Source: a virus
IMG/VR virus record: IMGVR_UViG_3300036790_000386
Location: 1-64,000 of that record
Strand: one strand, 5' to 3'
DNA length: 64,000 nucleotides
How positions within the stretch are numbered: the stretch's first letter is position 1; each line of letters begins with the position of its first letter. Below the pieces are notes generated by a model that was not told the DNA's origin, did no database searches, and was given only the letters and a program-made list of their open reading frames with translations. Position numbers and translations under genes: made by a program. Shown here piece after piece: positions 32,601-39,639 of the stretch.

Positions 32601-32712
32601 AAGATGATACAGTTGCAATAAGCAAGCTACCTGAATACCAACCTGCTGCTGGAGCAGATACGATAACAGAAGTAGTGCCAGTCGCGCTTTCAACTGTAGA
32701 TGCTATAGTCAT
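29656..32712 (-). CDS. Giant adhesin, paralogue of the protein at 25947
   Basis: Residues 1-210 form a jelly-roll-like domain (SGSLLIATVSSYGT, PASYTFVTLGSTEAAVVIC) with the ending TATIALVPY typical of phage carbohydrate-binding modules. Residues ~265-510 are glycine-rich. The C-terminal half has looser 18-residue units (HINLISSDTTLAVKSVKY, PISLYVASFVRALKTFPW) and the shared ending TFNKLGWI. Together these features suggest a receptor-binding fibre. It uses more GGT/GGA glycine codons than its GC-rich paralogue. Confidence 0.72.
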   Translation of the reverse strand: MTIASTVESATGTTSVIVSAPAAGWYSGSLLIATVSSYGTNTIPATLLGWTQITSATSGSGATAISMSVQYLVLSAAGPASYTFVTLGSTEAAVVICEYSQVYAGGTIDVTATNTGTTSTTLTGSSVTTRNPNEIVLVCAALGSGSVTASNWTTGYKQEAYQLGGSGESSIYVAAGFQPLAEATGSITATLSNSAVNWVTATIALVPYSGDNLTVVTLSSTNLDLSWTVPANFSNQNVIQVIAGGGGGGNTYYGTSGGGGQFSSSSNLLLSGSIPYEIGIGGTGGAGTVGVDGEGTAGGNSWFNGTSISAASVSAGGGQPSGGSGGNNGIGSITYAGGNGAVGANAVAASGGGAGGPFGIGGTGSPPAGTNGYGGTGGGGGGGGQPGIYANSSIGAPGGISVLDAAGGIGGTSGSQNGGTGSAGAGGGGTYNPQTNTEFPNGGAGGNGVDCFGGAVGSGGGGGGGFYYEPGTVSGGGEGGAGGLYGGGGAGASGSLSYYGVGGAGAQGIIVIAYINSGTQYNQSISASNTETVAFTSKHIIRSNIDYISDIQSIKFFTNLTKHINLISSDTTLAVKSVKYPISLYVASFVRALKTFPWLIFSISDIQATHVLSGQTNIINISNIENTKIVSSKYLNQEFLVTEAQAITVIIPSTVSHLLSSIASSSTVQKMIGHIAPYFIITNQEFSNILKNILDVIPVVTHTTSVSSSQTKTHIEKYQISSTESIQIIKSSKHNRTFNISSQEFVKGNANSVVHRLVVIAVSNAQKILRIYNVTKRDVFSISVTQRQAIKFSNVITNKLIKIISNSTAAIFKRWPKNITEIVNTQNIKETSNFHHNTTAFNIFNSNKAIIIKSAQKILTVSQYNSTLARKIAHKLISIFNTEIINKSIHIIRSSINLTINTQSIHVIKLINKIFSYYESFSFNQKINIVKNVSKIIKITDTELSTAQAPKFRREIFTVSDAQSISTTKDHTVPLLLAISINGINQSISLATTFITFTFNKLGWIYTTVFNAIVKGRD

Positions 32713-32724
32713 TTAAAACCTTAA

Positions 32725-32760
32725 GCACAAAATTTCCTGTGCCACAGAGTATGGCACAGG
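32725..32760 (-). terminator. Strong hairpin between late genes
   Basis: A perfect 9-bp stem pairs CCTGTGCCA (32736-32744) with TGGCACAGG (32752-32760), with a 7-base loop. On the minus strand it is followed by AAATTTTG. It lies just after the gene at 32782 and before the adhesin at 29656, so it may lower adhesin transcription or act as a 3' stabiliser. Confidence 0.7.
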
Positions 32761-32781
32761 ATAAAATAAAACAGATTTGAA

Positions 32782-33495
32782 TTAAGTCAGAGTATCGGTG
32801 ATCGTAAAAGCAATCGAATCATTCACATTCAAAGCAATGCCAGCAAAGTCAGCATGAACAAACATATTGCCACCATAGCTTTCAACAAGAGAGCCTGCAA
32901 TAGTTTGCCCTGTTGTTAGAGATGTTGCACTTACACCATTAGTTCCATCACCGCCAATAGTAACTGCTGTGCCAGAAATCCAAGCAGAAGCAGCAGTTGC
33001 AGAACTAAGTTGAGCCCGAGAGATTGTGAAGGTCAAACTGGAGGCGCCTGTGACAAGAATAGTTTCCAGTCCAACTTGAGCATAATAATTAGCAGTCGAT
33101 GGTCCAATTTGTGCAGCTAGTGTCATTGTAGTTGCACCAGAAGCGAGAGAAGCTGCCAATGTTGAAGTATTACTGAGAGTTGTTCCATCAAAAAGACCAA
33201 CTTCAGTAATTGTTTTGGAAGCTGTTGCGCAGGTGATGGTTCCGATAACGCGGAATGTATCGCCAAGGGCTGTTGAAGTAATAAGTGCTGGAGTACCAGC
33301 TGTGCGTGCTTCAGTTGCAGGACCAAACAAATTGATATTAGAGTTGGCGCTACCTGTAACTGTAACGGTATTGTTGACTAAACCTGAACCAACACCCCAA
33401 CCAAGGTTTAGAGCAGTTGTTGCCGAAGCTGATTTAAGCATATTTTCCCAAAGAATTGTGCGACCAGAATAGGTCGCAACCGCAGAAACCGCCAT
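32782..33495 (-). CDS. Putative tail/appendage structural protein, 237 aa
   Basis: The segments LNLGWGVGSG, GPATEARTAGTPALIT, FRVIGTITCATASKTITEVG and GLFDGTT follow a common phage structural family with W-G-x-G, EAR-x-GT and ITEVGLFD signatures. These proteins lie near fibres and form part of the tail or collar. Position before the adhesins and after a TPR-glycosyltransferase fits. Precise location in the virion is unknown. Confidence 0.65.
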   Translation of the reverse strand: MAVSAVATYSGRTILWENMLKSASATTALNLGWGVGSGLVNNTVTVTGSANSNINLFGPATEARTAGTPALITSTALGDTFRVIGTITCATASKTITEVGLFDGTTLSNTSTLAASLASGATTMTLAAQIGPSTANYYAQVGLETILVTGASSLTFTISRAQLSSATAASAWISGTAVTIGGDGTNGVSATSLTTGQTIAGSLVESYGGNMFVHADFAGIALNVNDSIAFTITDTLT

Positions 33496-33496
33496 T

Positions 33497-34849
33497 TTAA
33501 ATTCCCTTCTCGGTTAAAAGATAATTCAAATTTTTTCGGACTTCAACCATAACTGGAGTCCAATCTCCTAAAGTTTTTTGTCTGAAAAGTCTTGTCTTAG
33601 GATACCAAGGGGTTGTTTCCCCTTCTAAGCCCCAAATCCAATATGGATCTGCACAAAGAAGTGTCCAGCATGGAATCTGCAAGACTCCAGCAATATGTGC
33701 AATAGAGGTGCAAACAGTAATAACTAAGTCCATCTCTTGCATAGCAATAGCTGTGCCAACAAGTCCTTCTTTTTCAAGATCAGGAGCCAAGTCAGCACAA
33801 ATTACTCCAGCACTCATGCGCTTAAATTCGTTATAACCAGCCCCACATTGAAAATTATAAAGTTGAATTCGTGAATCTTCTGCTAGAGACAAAAGATTTT
33901 GGAGAGGCATACTTCTATCAGAATTTCTCAGCATTGCTGGATTACCTGTCCAAGCAATACCAACCTTTAATGAAGGCAAATCAGGCGTAGGAAGTCTGCA
34001 TTTAGTATTTTCATCATTTAGGCGTTCAATAAACCAACCTGGATCAGGAGGCAAAGTTTCAAGAGTTGCTCCAAATAGGCCAGGTAAAGATGCAATCCAA
34101 ACAAGATAGTCAATGTCTTTTGGAAAAGGAATGCCAGAAGGTAAAAGTGAAATACCGTGTTTGGTAAAACCCCAAAACAAATTAATTAGAGGTTCAGATA
34201 CAGCCATAGAAATTTTAGCAGTTGGGTATTTTTCCCTAAGAACAGCAACAAATCTTGAATGGAATAAACGATCTCCAATGCCTTGTTCGCATTGGACCAG
34301 AATATGCTTATCTGCTAAATCTTCGCCTTTCCAAAGTGGTGCTGGAAATTCAGGATAAAGAGCAGTGCCACGATGTTCAAAGCGACATTCATAGCCTTGA
34401 AGACCTACATCCCAATGACCAAACTTCATATGGCTAAGAGCTAAATCCCACTTTGCATCAATACCATCTTTAATAGTAAGTGATTTTTTAAGGCACTCAA
34501 CTGATTTCTCATAGTTACCCATAGTTCCATGAGAAACTCCCAAATTGCCCCAATAGGTGTGGTTAGTTGGATCCATTTCAGCTGCTTTAGTCATTAATTC
34601 AATACCTTTAGCATGGTCGCCTAAGCGAAAATACCAAAGGCCCAAATTAGCGGTAGGGTGTGCTAGATTTGGAGCAAGCTCAATTGCACGTTTATACATA
34701 ATAATAGCGGTGCGAAATTGATCTTGATCATCTTGCAAAGCTGAGGCTGCGTCGTTGAGTTTTTTAGCTTGTTCAAGTCTAAGTTCTTCGATAGTAGGTC
34801 CAGCTTCACCGGTTATATTACCGTCAATGACTAAAGTGTTATCTAGCAT
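33497..34849 (-). CDS. TPR protein fused to GT-B glycosyltransferase
   Basis: Residues ~25-170 are tetratricopeptide repeats (PNLAHPTANLGLWYFRLGDH, PTNHTYWGNLGVSHGTMGNY). The rest is a GT-B fold of the OGT/heptosyltransferase-like type: VQCEQGIGDRLFHSRF, VGIAWTGNP, DLVITVCTSIAHIAGVL and a C-terminal PWYPKTRLFRQ. Such enzymes glycosylate proteins or DNA. Embedded among virion genes, it may glycosylate a structural protein. The acceptor is not known. Confidence 0.8.
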   Translation of the reverse strand: MLDNTLVIDGNITGEAGPTIEELRLEQAKKLNDAASALQDDQDQFRTAIIMYKRAIELAPNLAHPTANLGLWYFRLGDHAKGIELMTKAAEMDPTNHTYWGNLGVSHGTMGNYEKSVECLKKSLTIKDGIDAKWDLALSHMKFGHWDVGLQGYECRFEHRGTALYPEFPAPLWKGEDLADKHILVQCEQGIGDRLFHSRFVAVLREKYPTAKISMAVSEPLINLFWGFTKHGISLLPSGIPFPKDIDYLVWIASLPGLFGATLETLPPDPGWFIERLNDENTKCRLPTPDLPSLKVGIAWTGNPAMLRNSDRSMPLQNLLSLAEDSRIQLYNFQCGAGYNEFKRMSAGVICADLAPDLEKEGLVGTAIAMQEMDLVITVCTSIAHIAGVLQIPCWTLLCADPYWIWGLEGETTPWYPKTRLFRQKTLGDWTPVMVEVRKNLNYLLTEKGI

Positions 34850-34864
34850 AGGAACCCCAAAGGT

Positions 34865-35089
34865 TTAGAAAGAGAAAGTTACGAGTTGGCCTTTTGTAAA
34901 TTTAATTTTGGCTTCTTCAACTTCCGAAGGCTTCGAGAAACGAAGAATCATTGAACTATGACCATGAGATTGACAGGTCATTTCAACTTCCAATTCCTGA
35001 ATAATCACAGCTGTTTCCTCACCGCTGACAGTTGCTTTAACTGTTACAGGATTGGTTGAAATGCGGCCAACCTTCATTACGAATTCCAT
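34865..35089 (-). CDS. Hypothetical protein, 74 aa
   Basis: Beta-rich (KVGRISTNPVTVKATV, VIIQELEVEMTC) with a helical insert and a final strand. Not recognised. ATG 35089 is preceded by AAGGAATT, so it is chosen over the longer frame that overlaps the previous gene. Confidence 0.6.
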   Translation of the reverse strand: MEFVMKVGRISTNPVTVKATVSGEETAVIIQELEVEMTCQSHGHSSMILRFSKPSEVEEAKIKFTKGQLVTFSF

Positions 35090-35415
35090 TTTACAATTCC
35101 TTTCAAGAATTGAGCCAGTTTGAATTTCCACAGTTGTAAATTAGAGCCAAAAGTCCATTGATCCAGAAGAACTTTAGTAGGTTCTTTTTGCAAAATCTCT
35201 CGATTAAAATTACATTGAGGGCAAAATTTACCAACTGATTTTCCAATCAATGGGCTTCCAGCTGGCATACAAACCGTCCCCCATTTAGCAAATTTTTCAG
35301 ATTCTTCAACATAAAGTCCCGGAGCTTGGCAATAAAAACAGGCTCGAATAATATTTGCTTGAATAAGCTGGTGTCGAGTTGTAGGTTGAATAGAAGCAGA
35401 AGTAGAAGTAGACAT
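35077..35415 (-). CDS. Zinc-binding protein, 112 aa
   Basis: CFYC and CPQC knuckles about 35 residues apart (ACFYCQAP and KFCPQCNFN), plus a further cysteine in GTVCMPAG, suggest one zinc site. The N-terminus is S/T-rich. Not recognised; placed in the lysis and accessory block. ATG 35415 follows AAGGAAAA. Confidence 0.6.
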   Translation of the reverse strand: MSTSTSASIQPTTRHQLIQANIIRACFYCQAPGLYVEESEKFAKWGTVCMPAGSPLIGKSVGKFCPQCNFNREILQKEPTKVLLDQWTFGSNLQLWKFKLAQFLKGIVKWNS

Positions 35416-35425
35416 AGAATTTTCC

Positions 35426-35797
35426 TTAATCAATAACCTGAAGAACTTGGTCTCCAGAGTCTACAATTGTTTGACGAGTTGATCGCTGAAGAATTATGCA
35501 ACCATCAGATGCTGTATGATTGCATTCTTGATTGTCGCCATGAATAAAAAAATCATCACGATTATACATTTGATTAGTAGGCCACGGAGTCAAAGGAAGT
35601 GCAAGAGGGCCAAGATTATCAACAGGAAATCGGGCTAAACCAATATAATAAACACCTACTGGAATTGGCCCTTCATTTTTAATATTTTGGTCATCTGGGT
35701 TATTAAAATCAGTTAGATTTCCAGAATAGCCTTTATCGACCTCAACATCGTTATCTTTTGTTAAAATCCCCGTCTTTATACTAAAAATCCAAGGCAT
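35426..35797 (-). CDS. DUF2778-like L,D-transpeptidase-fold protein (candidate endolysin)
   Basis: The sequence GPIPVGVYYIG, then LTPWP and FFIHGDNQECNHTASDGCI, matches DUF2778 and related L,D-transpeptidase-like folds; the His of IHGD and the Cys of SDGC would be catalytic. Members cut or link peptidoglycan peptides, and here it is close to a holin candidate, a lipoprotein and a cysteine-peptidase-like gene, so it is a candidate endolysin. There is no signal peptide. Experimental activity not known. Confidence 0.65.
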   Translation of the reverse strand: MPWIFSIKTGILTKDNDVEVDKGYSGNLTDFNNPDDQNIKNEGPIPVGVYYIGLARFPVDNLGPLALPLTPWPTNQMYNRDDFFIHGDNQECNHTASDGCIILQRSTRQTIVDSGDQVLQVID

Positions 35798-35809
35798 AAT
35801 AGAATTTCC

Positions 35810-36481
35810 TTAAGCTTCGATGAGATTCAAATCATAAACATCAAGGACAAAACCGTTATTGAAGAAACTACGATCAACTGGCTGCCACTGACCCCAAGTA
35901 GTAAGATTGTAAACTTCACCATCAAAGCCGTCAAAGCAACCGCAATGATAACCCCAAGAACCTACTGTACCAGCGCCGATCCAAAGTCTTTCATTTTGCT
36001 GTTGAGTAGCTAGGCCCATAACAGTCAAAACATAGCCCTTATCTTCAATAATTTTACGAATTCTATTTTCATCTTTAGGATTAATGGAAGTGGAACTTTG
36101 AAGTTTGTATCCAGCAATTGTATTATCTTCCCACCATACCAAGAACTGATTAATATCAGTACCATTGTCAGTAGAAGTATCACCAGAAACATAGCCAGTA
36201 ACAGCAGAATAAATCTGCAAAGCTAATTCATTTGGAATTGCTGTAAAAATACCTTTGCGTGCAAGTAGTGTTTGAATAACATTGCATGCGCCAGTTGGAA
36301 CACAATCACCAACAGTATCATTGAAACCTTGAACTCGTGGAGTATTAATGATACGCTCCCAAGCTGGAAGCAATTCTTCAAGAGTTAAAAGTTTTGGAGT
36401 AATTTCAAAAGAACGTTTTGGTGTTCTCTTTGCACCTAATTTCATTGCTGCTAACTGAGTAGGCAGAAACATCTCTACCAT
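35810..36481 (-). CDS. Papain-like cysteine peptidase-fold protein
   Basis: The motif FNDTVGDCVPTGACNVIQTL has a Cys after GD at the start of a helix, and GSWGYHCGCFDGFD supplies a His, followed by TTWGQW with a possible third residue. This is the pattern of a C1/C39-like cysteine peptidase found in phages near lysis genes. Target could be peptidoglycan or a protein. ATG 36481 follows AAGGAAA at a good distance; the TTG frame start at 36499 is rejected. Its leader contains element E. Confidence 0.6.
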   Translation of the reverse strand: MVEMFLPTQLAAMKLGAKRTPKRSFEITPKLLTLEELLPAWERIINTPRVQGFNDTVGDCVPTGACNVIQTLLARKGIFTAIPNELALQIYSAVTGYVSGDTSTDNGTDINQFLVWWEDNTIAGYKLQSSTSINPKDENRIRKIIEDKGYVLTVMGLATQQQNERLWIGAGTVGSWGYHCGCFDGFDGEVYNLTTWGQWQPVDRSFFNNGFVLDVYDLNLIEA

Positions 36482-36512
36482 ATTAAATGTTTCCTTCAAT
36501 TTATAATTTCAC

Positions 36513-36590
36513 GCGCGCGTTGCGCGCCTCGCCGCCTTCGGCGGCTCGCACAAACACAAAGAAGGATTAAGATTTATTACACCAGGCTCC
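36513..36590 (+). repeat. Double-hairpin element, copy E
   Basis: Hairpin 1 pairs 36513-36518 with 36522-36527, spacer CTC, hairpin 2 pairs 36531-36536 with 36540-36545, and the tail ends CCAGGCTCC at 36590. Read in the direction of the genes it lies just before the cysteine-peptidase start. CCAGGCTCC pairs with GGGGCCTGG at 36605-36613, possibly a remnant of a second inverted element. Confidence 0.9.
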
Positions 36591-36622
36591 AGAAGATTTC
36601 TTTTGGGGCCTGGAGTTGTAGT

Positions 36623-37150
36623 TTAGGAAAGTGGAATTGGAATTGGCGCAATGATAACTTGTTTCGCGCGGACGAGAGAAGCAGGAGGGGTAACAACTGC
36701 GGCAGCTGGCACGGTAATTGTGGAGAGTCCTGAAATAAAGGCGGACAGAAGCAGCAAGCCGAGAGAGATGGCTGCGCCTGTTGGTCCTGGAAGAATGGTT
36801 GCTGGAATCAATGGAAGAATCTGCCCAATAAGACCAATAACTTCTTGAGCAACCTGATTGACAGTAGCAGAGCCAGAGGTCAATTGTCCAAAAGCGGTAA
36901 CTGCTGTACCAAGCGCAGAGTAAGCAGATGAGATTTCACCGCTGATAGAAGAACTGACGGAAGATTCTGCCAGAGAGACAAAGCTACCAAAAGCTTGGTA
37001 GATTGCTTGAGCTTCAGCCTGTGCAGTAGCAAGATTAACGGTAACACTGGTATTGAGAGGATTACCGTTAATAAGAGAACAACCGGCTAGAGTAGAAGCA
37101 CCAACAGCAAAAGCAGCAAATGTGCCCAAATTACGACGAGTGAATTTCAT
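36623..37150 (-). CDS. Tat-type lipoprotein (candidate spanin or lysis lipoprotein)
   Basis: The N-terminus TRRNLGTFAAFAVGAST-then-LAGC has a twin-arginine motif, a hydrophobic core and a lipobox with Cys25 (LAGC). The mature part is A-, S- and T-rich with helices and a hydrophobic stretch near the end. Placement next to a holin candidate suggests an outer-membrane spanin, but spanins are usually shorter. It may be another lipoprotein. Confidence 0.6.
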   Translation of the reverse strand: MKFTRRNLGTFAAFAVGASTLAGCSLINGNPLNTSVTVNLATAQAEAQAIYQAFGSFVSLAESSVSSSISGEISSAYSALGTAVTAFGQLTSGSATVNQVAQEVIGLIGQILPLIPATILPGPTGAAISLGLLLLSAFISGLSTITVPAAAVVTPPASLVRAKQVIIAPIPIPLS

Positions 37151-37176
37151 TGCTAGATTCCTTAATTGTTGATAGT

Positions 37177-37443
37177 TTAAGTCTTTGGTGTATTATTTTC
37201 TAGAGCAGTAATGCGAGCTTGCAGTGCAGTAAGTGCATCTCCAGAAGATAAAGCTTGTTTGACGCCTTCTTTGAACATGACGCCGGCAACTGCGGATACA
37301 GACATACCGAAAAACATAACGTCCTGCATATAGCCTGGCGCGATATTGAAGCCTGTGATACCAAGAAGCGCAGTCAATGTTGCATAAGTGCTTGGTTCGC
37401 TAAGTCTTTCAGCAACATATTGAACAGAAGCTTTCCAATTCAT
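37177..37443 (-). CDS. Holin-like membrane protein, 88 aa
   Basis: Two hydrophobic segments (TYATLTALLGITGFNIA and VMFFGMSVSAVAGVMF) and a C-terminal coiled helix (ALTALQARITALEN) match small phage holins. It lies next to the lipoprotein and the peptidoglycan-acting candidates. It could form the pore that releases the endolysin. The pattern also fits other small phage membrane proteins. Confidence 0.65.
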   Translation of the reverse strand: MNWKASVQYVAERLSEPSTYATLTALLGITGFNIAPGYMQDVMFFGMSVSAVAGVMFKEGVKQALSSGDALTALQARITALENNTPKT

Positions 37444-37454
37444 AGTTGTAACTC

Positions 37455-37610
37455 CTAGATTAAAAGTTGGATAAAATACAGTTTAGGACTAAACCAACCA
37501 AAAGGCTGAGCTGGCCCCCAAAAGGAGACTTCCAGTTTGTTGTTAGGCGCTGGTAGGGAAGGTGTGTGATTTCTTTTCCACTCATCCATACGAATAACAG
37601 TGGCGTCCAT
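37455..37610 (-). CDS. Small protein, 51 aa
   Basis: A 51-codon frame begins at ATG 37610, after a very good TTGGAGG site 7 bases upstream, and ends just before the holin gene. The peptide contains DEWKRNHTPSLPAPNN and a tryptophan- and proline-rich end (SFWGPAQPFGWFS). Not recognised. The strong binding site and tight fit support a real gene. Confidence 0.65.
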   Translation of the reverse strand: MDATVIRMDEWKRNHTPSLPAPNNKLEVSFWGPAQPFGWFSPKLYFIQLLI

Positions 37611-37636
37611 TTTATCCTCCAATAAGATAAAGCTTA

Positions 37637-38578
37637 TTAGGTGGCACTTGCCATTTGATTTCCATCTTCTTTACGATTAAAAAAATAGTTTTCGATATCC
37701 TTGTTTAACTCGGGTTTGTTCCCTGCTAATTCAACAATACCAAATTCATTAAAAACTAGGTCGGTTTTTGGGTCAAACTCATGTTTTACTAGAATCTCCC
37801 AGCGTTCAGCATACGCCCTGTCTTTTTTTGATCCATGGTAACCGTGAATAATATTGCCTGGAACGTAGCCAATTCTTGGTGCAAATTTTAGAGATTTTGC
37901 TTGCCACTCAATTATAGGACTCATATAGCTTTGAGTTACAGAATATGGAGCACTCTCATGTGCTCGGCCTAGTAAGGACAGAGCCATATGATGATCGCCC
38001 GATCCCAAGATAGCAGTTGTAATAAAACCGCCTGTAGCCTGAAGAAATTCACGACGAGCAATCCAAGCATAACCCGGATGAGCTAACTTGATGCTTTTTT
38101 TAACATGAGATGGAACATTTGGGCCTTGAATAATGGCACGTCGATCTTTAATAGCTTTGCCAAAAGATTCATGTGTTTCAGCTACATTGCCATCAGGACC
38201 AAGATCTTGACAGGTTTCCCAAGCAGATGCAATATCGTGATCTTGAAGAATATCAATTGCATCACGAACCCAATGAGGATTTTGAAAAATGATATCTGCA
38301 TCAAAGAAACCGATATAGTCAGAAGAATTATTTGAAAAAACGTAATCTAAGCCAACTTGAAATTGGCTTTCTTTTTGCCAACAGATTGTGGACGCAGAAA
38401 CTGGAATGTGGTTAATTGCTGTTGAAGTTAAAACGTGTTTTTCACCAACTCGATTGCATTCAACAACAGTTAAATCCACATTGGATTCAAGCATATGGCG
38501 TTCAAATTCAAGATAGCGAAGTAAACGATTTTTGTAGCCTATTGGATTGAAATATGTTGTTATAATTTGGAGACGCAT
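37637..38578 (-). CDS. GT2-like glycosyltransferase
   Basis: The N-terminal IITTYFNPIGYKNRLLRYL and the YIGFFDADIIFQNPHW segment, with an acidic DAD at the usual GT-A position, match family 2-like glycosyltransferases. HPGYAWIARREFLQATGGF follows, typical of the acceptor side. It may decorate phage DNA or surface sugars. Another glycosyltransferase is at 33497 and an FkbM methyltransferase at 14841. Confidence 0.72.
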   Translation of the reverse strand: MRLQIITTYFNPIGYKNRLLRYLEFERHMLESNVDLTVVECNRVGEKHVLTSTAINHIPVSASTICWQKESQFQVGLDYVFSNNSSDYIGFFDADIIFQNPHWVRDAIDILQDHDIASAWETCQDLGPDGNVAETHESFGKAIKDRRAIIQGPNVPSHVKKSIKLAHPGYAWIARREFLQATGGFITTAILGSGDHHMALSLLGRAHESAPYSVTQSYMSPIIEWQAKSLKFAPRIGYVPGNIIHGYHGSKKDRAYAERWEILVKHEFDPKTDLVFNEFGIVELAGNKPELNKDIENYFFNRKEDGNQMASAT

Positions 38579-38586
38579 AAAGTTTC

Positions 38587-39054
38587 CTAACCGTAGAGCA
38601 AGATAGAGCGTGTTAATACAAGCGCATCCGGTAAATTGTTAACCCTGTAGCTGATTGCTTCACGAATCATTGGATGTTCGTGTAAGTTATTTTCATCTTC
38701 CATAGCTACAATAAGAGGCTTGCGATAAGCAAAAGCCCATGCAATTTCCATTACTGTGCCGATAGAAACGGTTGTCGCGCCGAGAAGGTTACATAGAATA
38801 AGATCAGAAGTAGAGCAGTCATAATGATCTCTAGTGTTAATGCCGCGATCGGTTGCTAAAGGATGACAGTCATATGACTGCGTTAAAACACCTTTGTCTT
38901 TTAAAAAGTTTTTCTTACGTAAAGGTGAAAATGCTTGTATTTCTGGCGAAATTGTCTCAAAGATCTTTTGAACACCTTCGCGCCAGTCTACAGCTTGTTC
39001 AAATGTCAGACCAGAAATTGGACCTGCTAAGTATACTTTAAATTTCTGGGTCAT
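38587..39054 (-). CDS. Nucleoside 2-deoxyribosyltransferase-like protein
   Basis: VYLAGPISG at the N-terminus, then CSTSDLILCNLLGA and SIGTVMEIAWA, are the hallmarks of the nucleoside deoxyribosyltransferase/DUF4406 fold, with an acidic residue in MEIAWA as likely nucleophile. Enzymes of this fold exchange or cleave nucleotide bases. Overlap with the dATP/dGTP diphosphohydrolase-like gene just before it suggests linked roles in nucleotide metabolism. Confidence 0.75.
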   Translation of the reverse strand: MTQKFKVYLAGPISGLTFEQAVDWREGVQKIFETISPEIQAFSPLRKKNFLKDKGVLTQSYDCHPLATDRGINTRDHYDCSTSDLILCNLLGATTVSIGTVMEIAWAFAYRKPLIVAMEDENNLHEHPMIREAISYRVNNLPDALVLTRSILLYG

Positions 39055-39595
39055 TGTTTGAACCTATGTTGTAATGTTTTGGTTTTTTGTCTTTATGTGA
39101 CTCTTTGATACGCTTCACATGTGGAGTTAGTTTATTGACAAGTTTAATATATCCACCTTTAACATTGCGATCGTCGTTCATTTTGTCTGCGGCTTCTGCA
39201 TCAATGATGATTGCAATACAAGCCAGAGCGTGAGCAAGATGAGGAACACCAGAATCCGAAGCAAATTCTTCGCCCTCAAACCAAGCATTAAGGTGACGTT
39301 TACAAGCATCGATATAGATAGAAGGTCTAACTCCGATGGCTCTGAAATTGCCTCGACCGTATTTTAATGCTCCGTCCAACATACCTAAACAACCCATCGC
39401 TGTAGCTGTTTCAGGCCAAAGATGTAGTGGTAATTTATCTGAACCAATTATATCTTTTGGATTTGTTGGTTTTAATTCAGGCACAGATAATTGAGCACGC
39501 AACTGGTGCTTTATAGGAATTCGACTTACCAAGTTAGTTCCCCTATTTATTTGTATGTCGTTTATTGCCCTTTTAAAGAACATCTCTTTGGGCAC
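39038..39595 (-). CDS. dATP/dGTP diphosphohydrolase-like protein (DUF5664 type)
   Basis: The conserved block TNPKDIIGSDKLPLHLWP, GALKYGRGNFRAIGVRPS, YIDACKRHLNAWFEGEEF and SGVPHLAHALACIAIII is typical of the phage dATP/dGTP diphosphohydrolase domain, related to MazZ of base-Z phages. No PurZ was found in this window. It probably lowers purine dNTPs or prepares a modified base. The first ~45 residues are poorly conserved. A promoter with a perfect -35 precedes it. Confidence 0.7.
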   Translation of the reverse strand: MPKEMFFKRAINDIQINRGTNLVSRIPIKHQLRAQLSVPELKPTNPKDIIGSDKLPLHLWPETATAMGCLGMLDGALKYGRGNFRAIGVRPSIYIDACKRHLNAWFEGEEFASDSGVPHLAHALACIAIIIDAEAADKMNDDRNVKGGYIKLVNKLTPHVKRIKESHKDKKPKHYNIGSNNDPEI

Positions 39596-39601
39596 ATGCT
39601 A

Positions 39602-39630
39602 TAAATAGAGGATTTGTTTGACTTTGTCAA
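39602..39630 (-). promoter_or_regulatory. Sigma70-like promoter before nucleotide-metabolism genes
   Basis: On the minus strand TTGACA (39630-39625) and TATTTA (39607-39602) are 17 bases apart, just before the start at 39595. A consensus -35 and ideal spacing in a gap between two late-strand genes suggest that this part is transcribed early and separately from the virion genes. Confidence 0.55.
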
Positions 39631-39639
39631 CAAAACTGA

